A stretch of 64,000 bases of DNA from Rhizobium sp. CF080 (GTDB taxonomy: Bacteria > Pseudomonadota > Alphaproteobacteria > Rhizobiales > Rhizobiaceae). The translations under genes were made by a program, and so were the position numbers. The DNA lies in NCBI RefSeq assembly GCF_000282095.2, contig NZ_AKKC02000002.1:868001-932000 (forward strand), given 5' to 3'. Below, in pieces: positions 1 through 10,800 of the stretch (position 1 is the stretch's first letter; each line of letters starts with the position of its first letter). Under the pieces are notes generated by a model, which had not been told where the DNA came from, did no database searches, and saw only the letters and a list, made by a program, of their open reading frames with translations.

Positions 1-3
1 TCG

Positions 4-222
4 CTAAAAATCGATCGCCCGGCCGTTGATCTCCCAGTCGCCGAAGCGGGCGGGGTCGGCGCCGCCGCGACCGCCGAATTCTTCGGGCATTTCGGCCCTG
101 GCTGCCGCCTGGCGGCGTTCTTCGGCTTCCTTCAGGGCGCGCTCGGCAGCCGGGGAAAGGGGTTTCCTGGGGGCTGCTTCTTCCGGTGCGATTTCCGAAT
201 TGTCGTTATCTGCGTTTTGCAT
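4..222 (-). CDS. DUF1674 / SDHAF4-like succinate dehydrogenase assembly factor
   Basis: Small protein (72 aa) ending in the DUF1674 signature: a Gly-rich EEFGGRGG segment, then GDWEINGRAIDF at the extreme C-terminus. The eukaryotic relative SDHAF4 binds flavinylated succinate dehydrogenase subunit A and helps assembly; a matching role here is inferred from family membership. The rest of the chain is charged and probably flexible. I start at the ATG at 220-222 (MQNADNDN), because the open frame upstream overlaps the divergent htpX gene and has no family-like sequence. The Shine-Dalgarno is weak. The stop TAG lies 4 bases inside the window, so the gene is complete. Confidence 0.8.
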   Translation of the reverse strand: MQNADNDNSEIAPEEAAPRKPLSPAAERALKEAEERRQAAARAEMPEEFGGRGGADPARFGDWEINGRAIDF

Positions 223-343
223 CTTGGGCTTTGCCGGGTCGATTATTGAAAATTCTGGTTGAATTGACCACATCATAGGACGTTCGTGCCCGGGGGAAAA
301 CCCTTTAGCGGCTTCGAGGCGATCGGCAACGGGAGAGATGACG

Positions 344-1318
344 ATGAATGTAATGCGCACCGCCATGCTTCTGGCCTTCATGACGGCCCTGTTCATGGGG
401 ATCGGCTTTCTGATCGGCGGCACGGGCGGCATGATGATCGCGCTGGTGATCGCTGCCGGCATGAACCTGTTTTCCTACTGGAATTCCGACAAGATGGTGC
501 TGTCGGCCTATCATGCCCAGGAGGTCGATGCGCGTAGCGCCCCGGAATTCTACAACATGATCCGCGACCTTTCGGCCAATGCCGGCCTGCCGATGCCGAA
601 GGTCTATGTCTACGACAATCCGCAGCCGAACGCCTTTGCGACCGGCCGCAACCCGCAGAACGCGGCCGTTGCCGCCTCGACCGGGCTGATGCAGCGGCTG
701 ACCCATGAGGAGGTGGCCGGCGTGATGGCGCACGAGCTGGCGCATATCCAGAACCGCGACACGCTGACCATGACCATCACCGCGACGCTTGCCGGCGCGA
801 TCTCGATGCTCGGCAATTTCGCCTTCTTCTTCGGTGGCAATCGCGAAAACAACAATCCGCTCGGCTTCATCGGTGTGATCGCGGCGATGATCGTTGCGCC
901 TTTCGCGGCGATGCTGGTGCAGATGGCGATCAGCCGGACGCGCGAATATTCGGCCGACCGTCGCGGTGCCGAAATCTGCGGCAATCCGCTGTGGCTCGCC
1001 TCGGCGCTCAACAAGATCGCGGGCGCCGCGCATCAGATCCCGAACTACGAGGCCGAGCGCAATCCGGCGACGGCGCATATGTTCATCATCAACCCGCTGT
1101 CGGGCGAGCGCATGGACAACCTGTTCTCGACCCACCCGGACACCGGGAACCGTATCGCCGCGCTCCAGCAGATGGCCGGGGAGTTCCCCGGTGGCTTTCG
1201 AGGCGGTGCCTCGACGGGCGGGTTCCAGGCTGATAGACCGCAGCGCACCGCGCGCTCCGTTCCGAATACCGGTTGGGGCCGCGGCTCGGATGAACCGCGC
1301 AAAGGTCCCTGGTCTTGA
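344..1318 (+). CDS. htpX: HtpX membrane zinc protease (M48)
   Basis: Inner-membrane metalloprotease that degrades misfolded membrane proteins, complementing FtsH. Two N-terminal hydrophobic segments (about residues 5-40) precede the zinc site HELAH near residue 130, two further membrane segments (about 145-195) and the third-ligand region [14 protein letters not shown] near residue 200. Length (324 aa) is usual. The ATG at 344 is preferred to the in-frame ATG at 338, because GGGAG at 331-335 lies about 8 bases before 344 and would abut 338. Expression is divergent from the DUF1674 gene; a possible heat-shock-type promoter (ATTGAA-N17-CCACAT at 245-273) is weak. The stop overlaps the TTG start of rsmB. 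Confidence 0.93.
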   Translation: MNVMRTAMLLAFMTALFMGIGFLIGGTGGMMIALVIAAGMNLFSYWNSDKMVLSAYHAQEVDARSAPEFYNMIRDLSANAGLPMPKVYVYDNPQPNAFATGRNPQNAAVAASTGLMQRLTHEEVAGVMAHELAHIQNRDTLTMTITATLAGAISMLGNFAFFFGGNRENNNPLGFIGVIAAMIVAPFAAMLVQMAISRTREYSADRRGAEICGNPLWLASALNKIAGAAHQIPNYEAERNPATAHMFIINPLSGERMDNLFSTHPDTGNRIAALQQMAGEFPGGFRGGASTGGFQADRPQRTARSVPNTGWGRGSDEPRKGPWS

Positions 1319-2727
1319 ACGAAGCCAAGAAGAACAAGAAGCCATACAAGCTATCGGGCAAACCAGCCGAACAGCGCAGGAAACCGGCTCATTCGGAGCG
1401 GGAAAGCGGCCCCTTCAAGGCGGGCCTCGAGGTTCGGATCACGGCCGCCAAGTTGCTGGCGGCGGTCATCGACCGCAAGATCTCGCTCGACGGCATGCTC
1501 GATCTCGTCCACGGCAATCCGGCCTATCGGGCGCTCAGCGACGCCGACCGGGCGTTGACCCGCGCCATTCTCAATACCGCACTCCGGCATCTGCCGCGCA
1601 TCGAGGCGGCGATCGCGTCGCTGATCGATACGCCGCTGCCGGAAGGGGCGCGGGCGCTTCACCACGTGCTGGTGATTGCCGCGGCGCAGATCCTGCATCT
1701 CGACGTGCCGCCGCATGCCGCTGTCGACCTGGCAGTCGAACAGGCCAACCGCGATCCGCGCAACCGCCGTTTCGCCAAGCTGGTCAATGCGGTCCTGCGT
1801 CGGATGGACCGGGAAAAGGACGAGATCCTTGCCGCGACTGCAACGATTTCCCCGGTACCGGCATGGTTCCGCAAGCGCCTGGTCGCCCTCTATGGCGAGG
1901 CGGAGGCGGATCGTATCGCCGAAGCGCAGCTTGTTCCGGCGGCCATCGACCTGACGGTCAAGTCCGATCCCGCTGCCTGGGCGGAAAAGCTCGGCGGCAC
2001 GGTTCTGCCGACCGGCAGCATTCGCCTGACGGCCTTCGATGGGGCGGTTTCCGCGCTCGGAGGGTTCGAGGACGGCGTCTGGTGGGTGCAGGATGTCGCG
2101 GCCAGCATTCCTGCAAAGCTGTTCGGCGATCTCAAGGGCAAGAAGGTCGCCGATCTCTGCGCGGCCCCCGGCGGCAAGACGGCGCAGCTGATTGCGGCCG
2201 GTGCCGAGGTGATCGCCGTCGAGCAATCCGGCAACCGGCTGGCACGGCTGAAGGAAAATCTCGGACGGCTTGGCTACGAGGCGGAGCTGGTCGGTGGCGA
2301 CCTTTTCGAGTTCAAGCCGGAAGAGTTGCTGGATGGCGTGCTGCTCGATGCGCCCTGTTCCTCGACCGGCACGACGCGCCGGCATCCGGACGTGCTCTGG
2401 ACCAAGGGACCGGAGGATGTCACCAAGCTTGCGGCGCTTCAGGAAAAGATGCTGCGCCATGCCGTCACGCTGGTGAAACCGGGCGGCCTTATCGTTTTCT
2501 CCAATTGCTCGCTTGATTCGGCAGAGGGGGAAGAACTGGTCGTGCGTGTGCTCAAGGACCATCCCGAATTGAAACGTCTGGCCGTCAATCCCAAAGACTG
2601 GCCGGGGCTGGAAGGGGCAATTTCGCCGCTCGGGGAATTCCGCACCACGCCGGCCATGCTGCCCGCGGCCGAAAATTTTGTGGGCGGCATGGATGGCTTC
2701 TTCGCGAGCGTGCTCCAGGTACGGTAA
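1315..2727 (+). CDS. rsmB: 16S rRNA (cytosine-967-C5)-methyltransferase RsmB/Sun
   Basis: SAM-dependent methyltransferase for C967 of 16S rRNA. A basic N-terminal tail is followed by a NusB-like helical domain (about residues 40-170) and a Rossmann methyltransferase domain. SAM motif I is CAAPGGKT near residue 281. The two catalytic cysteines are in DAPCSSTG (about 347) and SNCSLD (about 396). The start is TTG at 1315-1317, overlapping the htpX stop in a TTGA junction, which suggests translational coupling; no good ATG exists before the NusB domain. Length of 470 aa fits alphaproteobacterial RsmB. Confidence 0.93.
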   Translation: MNEAKKNKKPYKLSGKPAEQRRKPAHSERESGPFKAGLEVRITAAKLLAAVIDRKISLDGMLDLVHGNPAYRALSDADRALTRAILNTALRHLPRIEAAIASLIDTPLPEGARALHHVLVIAAAQILHLDVPPHAAVDLAVEQANRDPRNRRFAKLVNAVLRRMDREKDEILAATATISPVPAWFRKRLVALYGEAEADRIAEAQLVPAAIDLTVKSDPAAWAEKLGGTVLPTGSIRLTAFDGAVSALGGFEDGVWWVQDVAASIPAKLFGDLKGKKVADLCAAPGGKTAQLIAAGAEVIAVEQSGNRLARLKENLGRLGYEAELVGGDLFEFKPEELLDGVLLDAPCSSTGTTRRHPDVLWTKGPEDVTKLAALQEKMLRHAVTLVKPGGLIVFSNCSLDSAEGEELVVRVLKDHPELKRLAVNPKDWPGLEGAISPLGEFRTTPAMLPAAENFVGGMDGFFASVLQVR

Positions 2728-2821
2728 GGCTTTCTTCACCATACCGGCTGATACTTTCGAACAATCTAATAGTTGATTCCCGCCGGCGGGGCGGAGGCTG
2801 ATTCCTGCGGAGTATTCCAGA

Positions 2822-4510
2822 TTGAAGATGCGGCTCGCGGATCGCCGGAGGCTCCTGTCCTTCGGCTTGCGGGAAATCTGGCGGCGCCTTTGCCGGCGGT
2901 CCGCTGGATTTCGCCTGGCCGTGACCTCCTTTTCGATGCAGGTGCCGGACCGGCTGATCGTTGCGCCGACGGATCTGCGGGCGCTCGATCCGTTCGTGGC
3001 GGAGGAGATCCTGGAAGGCCGGTTCCCGCTCGCGGGGCGGATTCTCGAAACCTATGGCCAATCGCCGTTCTCCGTCGAGCTGCCGTCGCGGGCAGCGGCG
3101 GAGCGGCTGCATTCGTTCGCCTGGCTTCGTCACATCCGCACCAACAAGACGGAAGTGGCCTGTGCCAGTGCTCGTCAGGTGGTCGCGGACTGGATAGCGC
3201 TTTACGGCCGAAGCCCGAAGGGCATTGCCTGGGAAGCGCATGTGGCGGCGGAACGGGTGATCGCCTGGCTCTCGCATTCGACCGTGGTGCTGCAGGGCGC
3301 CGAGGCCGGCTTCTACCGCCGCTTCATGAAAAGCCTCGCCTATCAGGTCCGCTACTTGAGAAAGATAGCCGGCTGCACGCCAGAGGGCGATACGCGGCTG
3401 AGGCTCAGGATCGCGCTCGCCATGGCCTCGATCTCGATGCCGACGCGGGCTGCCTATATCCGTCGTGAGGGTGGGCGGCTGGATCGGGAGCTTGAACGGC
3501 AGATCCTTGCCGACGGCGGCCACGTTTCACGTAATCCGCGGGCGGTGCTCGATTTGCTGATCGATCTCCTGCCGCTTCGCCAGACCTATATCAATCTCGG
3601 CCACGACCTGCCGCAAAAACTCATTCCGACGATCGATCGGATGTATCCGGCGCTTCGCTTCTTCCGGCACCAGGACGGCGATCTCGCGCTCTTCAACGGC
3701 GCCAGTTCGACGCCCGCGAGCGAGCTGATGTCGGTGCTGCGTTATGACGAAACGGCGGGCAAGCCGTTCAAGGCATTGCCGCACATGCACTACCACCGCC
3801 TCTCGGCGGACGGTACGACGCTGATTGTCGATACCGGCCGGCCGCTCTCCCCCGGGCTTTCGCGCGGCGCGCATGCGGGCTGTCTTTCCTTCGAGATGTC
3901 GGCGGGCCGGCATCGTTTCATCGTCAATTGCGGGTCGCCCAAATATGCCGGCCGCAACTATCGGCACATGTCGCGCTCGACGCCCGCCCATTCGACGGTG
4001 ACGCTCAACGAAACCTCGTCCAGCCGCATCATCCGGTCCCGCTTCGCGGGCTCCATGCTGCTCGGCGGCGTGTCGGAGGTGGAGGTGGAACGCTGGGACG
4101 ACATGCATGGCAATGACTGGCTGCGGGCCAGCCACGACGGTTACGTCCACCAGTTCGGGTTTTTCCACGAGCGCGAGATCGGCCTCAATGTGAAGGGCAA
4201 CAAGATCAAGGGCCATGACCGGTTTTACCTGCCCGAGGGCGAGGCTGCCGATAACGGGCCTTTCCTGGCGGTGGCGCGCTTCCACATCCACCCGGTCATC
4301 ACGCTTTCGCGGCGGGACGAGGAAAGCGTCAGCATGCGCGCGCCGGACGGTGAGACCTGGATCTTTGCGGCACCGGGGCTGCAGGTGATGATCGACGAGG
4401 ATATCTTCTTTGCAGACGTTTCCGGCGTGCGGCCGAGCCAGCAGCTGGTCATCGAGTTTTCTCCGCCGGAGACATCGGAAATACGCTGGATGCTGAGACG
4501 CGGCGAATAG
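2822..4510 (+). CDS. Heparinase II/III family protein
   Basis: Protein of about 562 aa with the layout of heparinase II/III-like polysaccharide lyases: an alpha-helical N-terminal toroid (about residues 60-300) and a C-terminal beta-rich domain (about 320-560). The region around residue 355-395, with [21 protein letters not shown] and [15 protein letters not shown], is the characteristic heparinase block. No clear signal peptide is seen, so location and glycan substrate are unknown. Start: TTG at 2822 has GGAG at 2809-2812 at good distance; an ATG at 2828 is the alternative. It sits between rsmB and purH, an arrangement I recall from rhizobia. Function beyond family is not established. Confidence 0.85.
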   Translation: MKMRLADRRRLLSFGLREIWRRLCRRSAGFRLAVTSFSMQVPDRLIVAPTDLRALDPFVAEEILEGRFPLAGRILETYGQSPFSVELPSRAAAERLHSFAWLRHIRTNKTEVACASARQVVADWIALYGRSPKGIAWEAHVAAERVIAWLSHSTVVLQGAEAGFYRRFMKSLAYQVRYLRKIAGCTPEGDTRLRLRIALAMASISMPTRAAYIRREGGRLDRELERQILADGGHVSRNPRAVLDLLIDLLPLRQTYINLGHDLPQKLIPTIDRMYPALRFFRHQDGDLALFNGASSTPASELMSVLRYDETAGKPFKALPHMHYHRLSADGTTLIVDTGRPLSPGLSRGAHAGCLSFEMSAGRHRFIVNCGSPKYAGRNYRHMSRSTPAHSTVTLNETSSSRIIRSRFAGSMLLGGVSEVEVERWDDMHGNDWLRASHDGYVHQFGFFHEREIGLNVKGNKIKGHDRFYLPEGEAADNGPFLAVARFHIHPVITLSRRDEESVSMRAPDGETWIFAAPGLQVMIDEDIFFADVSGVRPSQQLVIEFSPPETSEIRWMLRRGE

Positions 4511-4595
4511 GGCGTTTCTTCTTCTGCCAAGCTGTGCTAACGGGCGGCCACCTTACCTTGCGCCGGGTTCCGCGGCGCGTTTCCAGGAGAGACCG

Positions 4596-6212
4596 ATGGC
4601 CGTCGTTTCCAAGAAAATTCCCGCTCCCGACCGCATCAGGATTCGCACCGCGCTGCTTTCAGTTTCCGACAAGACCGGCATCGTCGAGCTTGCCCAGGCG
4701 CTCACCGATCAGGGCGTGAAGCTGCTGTCGACCGGTGGTACGCACAAGGCGATCGCCGCTGCGGGCCTGGCCGTCACCGATGTGTCGGAAGTCACCGGTT
4801 TCCCGGAAATCATGGACGGCCGTGTCAAGACGCTGCATCCGACAGTGCATGGCGGTCTGCTGGCGATCCGCGATGATGCGGAACATGTCGCGGCGATGAA
4901 GGAACATGGCATCGAGGGCATCGATCTTGCCGTCATCAATCTCTATCCGTTCGAGGAAGTGCGCGCCGCCGGCGGCGACTATCCGACGACGGTCGAGAAT
5001 ATCGATATCGGCGGCCCGGCGATGATCCGCGCATCGGCCAAGAACCACGCCTATGTGACCACCGTCACCGATCCTTCCGATTATCCGGCGCTGATCGAGG
5101 CGCTGCGTTCGAACGACGGCCAGACGGTCTACGCCTTCCGCCAGAAGCTCGCGGCCAAGGCCTATGCCCGCACGGCGGCCTACGATACGGCGATTTCCAA
5201 CTGGTTCGCGGAAGCGCTCGACATCGAGATCCCGCGCTACCGGACGATCGGCGGCGTGCTGAAAGAAGAGATGCGCTACGGCGAAAACCCGCACCAGAGC
5301 GCAGGCTTCTACGTGACCGGCGAGAACCGTCCGGGCGTGGCGACCGCAAAACTGCTGCAGGGCAAGCAGCTCTCCTACAACAATATCAACGATACGGACG
5401 GTGCCTTCGAGTTGATTGCCGAGTTCTCGCCGGAAAAGGCGCCGGCCTGCGCGATCATCAAGCACGCCAACCCTTGCGGCGTGGCGACCGGCCCGAGCCT
5501 TAGGCAAGCCTATCTCAGGGCGCTCGCCTGCGATTCCACCTCGGCCTTCGGCGGCATCATTGCCGTGAACCAGCTTCTTGATGCAGAGACGGCCGAAGAG
5601 ATCGTCAAGCTGTTCACGGAAGTCATCATCGCGCCGGAAGTTTCCGACGAGGCCCAGGCGATCATTGCCGCCAAGAAGAACCTGCGCCTGCTGGTGACCG
5701 GCGGCCTGCCGGACCCGCGCTCGCGCGGCCTGACGGCGAAGACCGTTTCGGGCGGCCTGCTGGTCCAGACCCGCGACAACGGCATGGTCGAGGATATCGA
5801 CCTGCGCGTCGTCACCAAGCGTGCGCCGACGCCGACCGAGCATGAAGACATGAAGTTCGCCTTCAAGGTCGCCAAGCACGTGAAGTCGAATGCGATCGTC
5901 TACGCCAAGGACGGCCAGACGGCCGGCATCGGGGCCGGCCAGATGAGCCGCGTCGATTCCGCCCGCATCGCCGGCATCAAGGCGGAAGAAGCGGCGAAGG
6001 CGATGGGCTGGGCCGAGCCGATGACCAAGGGTTCCGCCGTTGCCTCGGAAGCCTTCTTCCCCTTCGCTGACGGCCTGCTGTCGGCGATCGCCGCAGGAGC
6101 CACGGCGGTCATCCAGCCGGGTGGCTCGATGCGCGACGACGAGGTGATTGCGGCGGCGGACGAGCATGGCGTGGCCATGGTGTTCACAGGAATGCGGCAT
6201 TTCCGGCACTGA
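4596..6212 (+). CDS. purH: Bifunctional AICAR transformylase / IMP cyclohydrolase
   Basis: Catalyses the last two steps of IMP synthesis: formylation of AICAR by 10-formyl-THF and ring closure. The N-terminal MGS-like cyclohydrolase domain has STGGT and [12 protein letters not shown] (about residues 45-90). The C-terminal transformylase domain carries the catalytic Lys-His pair in IIKHANPCG near residue 289. The 538-aa length is typical. The start has a good GGAGAG Shine-Dalgarno 6 bases upstream. It follows the heparinase gene with 85 bases between and converges on the transporter downstream; a perfect inverted-repeat pair lies in the shared 3' region. Confidence 0.97.
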   Translation: MAVVSKKIPAPDRIRIRTALLSVSDKTGIVELAQALTDQGVKLLSTGGTHKAIAAAGLAVTDVSEVTGFPEIMDGRVKTLHPTVHGGLLAIRDDAEHVAAMKEHGIEGIDLAVINLYPFEEVRAAGGDYPTTVENIDIGGPAMIRASAKNHAYVTTVTDPSDYPALIEALRSNDGQTVYAFRQKLAAKAYARTAAYDTAISNWFAEALDIEIPRYRTIGGVLKEEMRYGENPHQSAGFYVTGENRPGVATAKLLQGKQLSYNNINDTDGAFELIAEFSPEKAPACAIIKHANPCGVATGPSLRQAYLRALACDSTSAFGGIIAVNQLLDAETAEEIVKLFTEVIIAPEVSDEAQAIIAAKKNLRLLVTGGLPDPRSRGLTAKTVSGGLLVQTRDNGMVEDIDLRVVTKRAPTPTEHEDMKFAFKVAKHVKSNAIVYAKDGQTAGIGAGQMSRVDSARIAGIKAEEAAKAMGWAEPMTKGSAVASEAFFPFADGLLSAIAAGATAVIQPGGSMRDDEVIAAADEHGVAMVFTGMRHFRH

Positions 6213-6242
6213 TTGCCGGATGTCATGCTCTGAGGGTGTGGC

Positions 6243-6389
6243 GTGGATCCTCGGGTCAAGCCCGAGGATGACGGTGGTGGGGGTGTTTCAAGGCTGCCCA
6301 AAGAGACGTTTGATGAACCACTAGATTTCTTGCTTTCACCAGGCAATCCTATGGGCTCCGTCATCCTCGGGCTTGACCCGAGGATCCAC
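6243..6389. repeat. Perfect 32-bp inverted-repeat pair between convergent genes
   Basis: Positions 6243-6274 and 6358-6389 are exact reverse complements of each other over 32 bases, separated by 83 bases. Each arm contains its own palindrome (CCTCGGGTCAAGCCCGAGG). This sequence class is a common intergenic palindromic repeat in rhizobia and other alphaproteobacteria (from memory, not searched). Lying between the stops of purH and the minus-strand transporter, the pair could fold as two small hairpins or one 32-bp stem, and may serve as a bidirectional terminator. Confidence 0.85.
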
Positions 6390-6414
6390 CTCCCAGCCGA
6401 ATAGCTATCCGTCT

Positions 6415-7797
6415 CTACTTCCTGTTCGCCGGATAAGGCGTCGCAAACAGCAGAACCAACCCCGCCACGAGGAAGATCAGCAGCGTGGCCATGCCGAGCC
6501 GGGCGGAGCCGCTGGCATAGGTCATGAGCGAGAAGAACAGGGTGGCGAGGAAGCTGGTCGCCCGGCCGGACAGTGCGTAGATGCCGAAATATCGGCCGGT
6601 CTCCGAAAGACTGACGCTGCGGGCAAGGTAGGATCGCGACGAGGCCTGGACCGGCCCGAAGGCGATGCCGATCAGCAGTCCGAACAGGATATAGGCCTTT
6701 TCCGCAGCGGTGCCGAACAGGCCGCCGCTGTCCTCTGCCGAAAGAGGCAGAAGGCCGAAGAAGACGAAGCCCGGGCCGGTGGAAATGATTCCGAGGGTGG
6801 CGATGACCAGCAGAACCAGGCTGATGATCACGACGATCTTCGAGCCGAGCAGGCGGTCCAGCCAGCCGGCGACGATGCAGCCGAAGATTGCCACGACGTT
6901 CAGGATGATGCCGTAGATGCCGATCTCGATCGTCGCCCAGCCGAACATGCCGGCCGCGAACGTGCCGCCGAGGATCAGCAGGCCGTTGACGCCGTCCTGA
7001 TAGAGCATGCGGGCAATCAGGAACCTGGTGATGCCGGTGCGCTGCCTCAGGTCGCGCAGCGTGCCGCCGAGCTCCCCTATGCCGGAGCGGACCGCATCGA
7101 CGAGCGGCAGGCCCTTCCTGGCGTCCGGCGTGAAGAAGAACATCGGCAGGATGAACAGGAAATACCAGAAGGCCGAGATCGGCCCGGTGATGCGGGCATC
7201 CTCGCCGAGATGCGGATCGAGGCCGAAGAGCGGGGGAATGCCGATCAGGGTTTTGCCGCTTTCGGGATTGGCGGCAAGCAGTGTCACGACCGCGATCAGC
7301 ACGATCATGCCGCCGAGATACCCGAGCCCCCAGGCGACGTTGGATATGCGGCCGACATCCTGCTTGGACACCAGTCGCGGCATCATGGAATCGTTGAAGA
7401 CGGTCGAAAATTCCGTGGCAATCGATGCGAAGATCATGAAGATCATCGGCCAGATGATCGGTGAACCGGGTGCCGCAAACCAGAGGGCCGAGACGCAGGC
7501 GATCTTGATCACCGCGAAAAAGGCAATCCAGGGTTTTCGCGGGCCTGCCTGGTCGGCGATCGAGCCGAGGACCGGCGAAAAGACGGCGATGACCAGCGAC
7601 GAGATCGTCGCCATGTTGCTCCAAGCGGCCTGCGCGGAAACCGGGTCCTCGGTCAGCCGGGCGACGAAATAGGGGCCGAAGATGAAGGTGGTGACGACGG
7701 TGAAAAACGGTTGGGCGGCCCAATCGAAGAACATCCAGCCCCAGATGCCGCGCCGGCTCGTTTTCACCGGCGCATCGTCCACATCAGTAACGGCCAT
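6415..7797 (-). CDS. MFS transporter, Atg22-like (UMF1-type)
   Basis: Integral membrane protein of 460 aa with about twelve hydrophobic segments. The N-terminal block [21 protein letters not shown] and the following D-x-A-G-x-R-K loop ([12 protein letters not shown]) are typical of the vacuole-effluxer Atg22-like branch of the major facilitator superfamily. Fungal Atg22 exports amino acids from vacuoles; bacterial substrates are mostly unknown. It begins 34 bases after the gdhB stop on the same strand, with a GGGGGA Shine-Dalgarno, so it may be co-transcribed with NAD-glutamate dehydrogenase. Amino-acid transport is a reasonable guess from that context only. Confidence 0.85.
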   Translation of the reverse strand: MAVTDVDDAPVKTSRRGIWGWMFFDWAAQPFFTVVTTFIFGPYFVARLTEDPVSAQAAWSNMATISSLVIAVFSPVLGSIADQAGPRKPWIAFFAVIKIACVSALWFAAPGSPIIWPMIFMIFASIATEFSTVFNDSMMPRLVSKQDVGRISNVAWGLGYLGGMIVLIAVVTLLAANPESGKTLIGIPPLFGLDPHLGEDARITGPISAFWYFLFILPMFFFTPDARKGLPLVDAVRSGIGELGGTLRDLRQRTGITRFLIARMLYQDGVNGLLILGGTFAAGMFGWATIEIGIYGIILNVVAIFGCIVAGWLDRLLGSKIVVIISLVLLVIATLGIISTGPGFVFFGLLPLSAEDSGGLFGTAAEKAYILFGLLIGIAFGPVQASSRSYLARSVSLSETGRYFGIYALSGRATSFLATLFFSLMTYASGSARLGMATLLIFLVAGLVLLFATPYPANRK

Positions 7798-7831
7798 TTT
7801 TCCCCCGGATCAGCCAGTTCGGTCCGTTGTC

Positions 7832-10800
7832 CTACATCGCCCGCCCATGCGCAAGGTCGCTCAGGAGGCCGGCTGCGACGGTGATCTTCGGAAGCGTCAG
7901 CTCGCCGCTTTCGCTCAAGGTCACCAGTTCGGCGCCAATGCGGTTCACCCGCATCCGATCGCCGCCGACCCAGGCTTCCAGCGGCTTCTTCTCCTTCGGA
8001 TGGGCGGTCAGCGCGGCGATGACGATATCGCGGCGCGCCGAGGCAAGCTGCTGCAGGCTGCGGGAGAGCGCCAGGCTCTCGTAATGTTCCGAGGTGGTGA
8101 TCCGATCTCCGGCGCCGATCAGGCGGTTGACCCGGAAGGTCTCGGTGACGGCGAAATAGCTCTCGGTGGCGCGCGCCATGGTCTCGCCGGTGCGGTCGGC
8201 GATCAGCATGATCTCCGGTACCAGGACCAGGGTGGAAAGCAGCAGGATTTCCCGGGCAAGTGAGGCCGGTATGCCTTGCGCTTCGAGTTCGGCTGCGCGG
8301 GCCGCGGTTTCCACGAAATCTCCGCTGGCGAGTGAGGAACGCAGTCCCTTGATCGCCGCCTTGAGCCGGCTCATCGCGCCGTCCATGTCGCCGCTACCGA
8401 CCTGTGTCTGCAGGATGAGACGGGTCGCTTCCGCAAAGGTTTCGGTAGTGCGGGCATAAAGATCGTTCTGCACCTGGCCGGGGATTTTTCCGTCCAGCGC
8501 ATCGATCTCGGCCCAGAGCTTCGGGAGCTCGAAACCGTCGCGGGCGAGGAAGGCGGCCTTCACGACATTCGCCGCCGTGGCGCCGGTCATGTCGCTCATC
8601 TGCTGCACGAAACCGGGCCCGCCGCGGTTGATCGCCTCGTTGGCGAGCGCCGTGGCGACGATTTCGCGGTGCAGGCGATGAGACTGGATGTCCGCGGCGT
8701 AAACCTTCTGCATCTTGGCTGGGAAATAGGCTTTCAGGACGGCCGAGAAATACGGATCGTCCGGCAGGCTGCTCTCGATCAGGGCGTCGAAGAGGACGAT
8801 CTTCGAATAGGAGAGCAACACGCCGATTTCCGGCCGGGTCAGCGGTCTGCCGGAGGCATAACGCTCGGCAAGCTCCACGTCGTCGGGCAAGGTTTCGACC
8901 TTGCGATTGAGCTGGCCTTGCGATTCCATGACGGACATCAGCCGCGACAGCTCTTCCCGGTTGCCGGTGCCTTTGCGTTCGGTGAGCGAGATCGACAGCG
9001 GCTGCAGGTAGTTGTTGCGCAGGACGAGGTGGCCGACTTCCTCGGTCATCGACGCGAGAAGCTGGTTGCGCTTGTCGCGGGTGAGGCGACCGTCCTGCAT
9101 GGCGGGGTTGAGGGCGACCTTGATATTGACCTCGACGTCGGAGGAGTTGACGCCGGCCGAATTGTCGATCGCGTCGGAATTGCAGCGCCCGCCATTCAGC
9201 GAATAGGCGATGCGGCCCTTCTGGGTCATGCCGAGATTGGCGCCTTCGCCGATGACGCTGGCGCGCACTTCGGCCGCGGTGATACGGATTGGGTCATTGG
9301 CGCGGTCGCCGACTTCCGCGTCTGTCTCGGAGGCCGCCTTGATATAGGTGCCGATGCCGCCGAACCAGAGAAGGTCGACAGGGCTCTTCAGGATCGCGGT
9401 CATGATCTCGAAGGGCGTTGCGGTCGTCTTGTCGATACCGATTGCGGCCGCTGCCTGCTTGGTGAGCTTGACCGACTTTTCCGAGCGCGAAATGATCATC
9501 GCGCCTTCGGAAAGGGTCGATTTGTCGTAATCCTGCCAGCTCGATCGCGGCAGGGCGAACATGCGTTCGCGTTCCGCGAAGGACTTTTCGATATCCGGAT
9601 CGGGATCGATGACGATATCGCGATGGTCGAAGGCGGCCAACAGCCGGATCTTGCGCGACAGCAGCATGCCGTTGCCGAAGACGTCGCCGGACATGTCGCC
9701 GACGCCGGCGACTGTGAACGGCGTCGTCTGGATATCGACATCCTTTTCGCGGAAATGCCGCTTCACGGCCTCCCAGGCGCCGCGGGCGGTGATGCCCATC
9801 TTCTTGTGGTCGTAACCCGCCGAGCCGCCGGAAGCGAAGGCGTCGTCCAGCCAGAAGCCGGCTTCCTGCGCCAGGCCGTTGGCGGTGTCGGAGAAGGTCG
9901 CGGTGCCCTTATCGGCGGCAACCACGAAATAGGGGTCGTCACCATCGATGCGGATCGTGTCCGGCGGCCCGACGATGTCGGCACCGACGATGTTGTCGGT
10001 GATCGACAGAAGCGTGCGGATGAAGGTCTTGTAGGCCTCCTTGCCTGCATTGAAGAACGCGTCGCGCGAACTCGCCGGGGGCAGCATTTTCGGGAAGAAG
10101 CCGCCCTTGGCGCCAACCGGCACGATAACGGCGTTCTTGACCTGCTGCGCCTTCACGAGGCCGAGGATTTCGGTGCGGTAGTCCTCGCCGCGGTCCGACC
10201 AGCGCAGGCCGCCGCGCGCGACCTTGCCGAAGCGCATGTGCAGGCCTTCGACCTCGGTGCCGTAGACGAAGATTTCACGGAAGGGGCGGGGCTCCGGCAA
10301 ACTGTCCAGTAGCTTCGGATCGAGCTTGAAGGCGAACATCCGGTGCGGCGCGCCATTGGCGTCGCGCTGGAAATAGTTCGTCCTGAGCGTCGCATCGACC
10401 GCATTGACGAAACGGCGAAGCGTGCGGTCCTCGTCGAGGTTGGGCACGTTGCCGAGCGCTTCCTCGATCTCGGCGTGGTGGTCGGTGAGTTTCTTGACGC
10501 GGGCCTTTTCGCCGATCTTCGGATCGAAGCCGTCGCGGAAGAGGCGGAAAATGGCGGCGGAGATGGCCGGGTATTTCACCAGCGTATCGGCGATATAGGT
10601 CTGCGAATAAACGATGCCGGTCTGGCGTAAATAGCGCGAGTATGCGCGCAGCACCGTGACTTCGCGGGCGGAGAGGCCGGCCAGCAGAACGAGCCGGTTG
10701 AAGCCGTCATTGTCGATCAGGCCTTCGAAGGCGGAGAGGAAAGCCTCTTCCAGAGCCAAGCCCTCGCGGGCAAGATCGACTTCGCGCCCGTCGCCGAGCT

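Noticed and set aside
894..2516. 540-aa frame overlapping htpX and rsmB
   Set aside because: Arg/Gly/Ala-rich frame-shifted reading of two clearly recognised genes.
2728..2821. Terminator between rsmB and the heparinase gene
   Set aside because: No stable hairpin with T-tract was found; the genes may be co-transcribed.
6373..7464. 363-aa plus-strand frame opposite the Atg22-like transporter
   Set aside because: Very polar antisense translation of a hydrophobic protein, an expected mirror effect.
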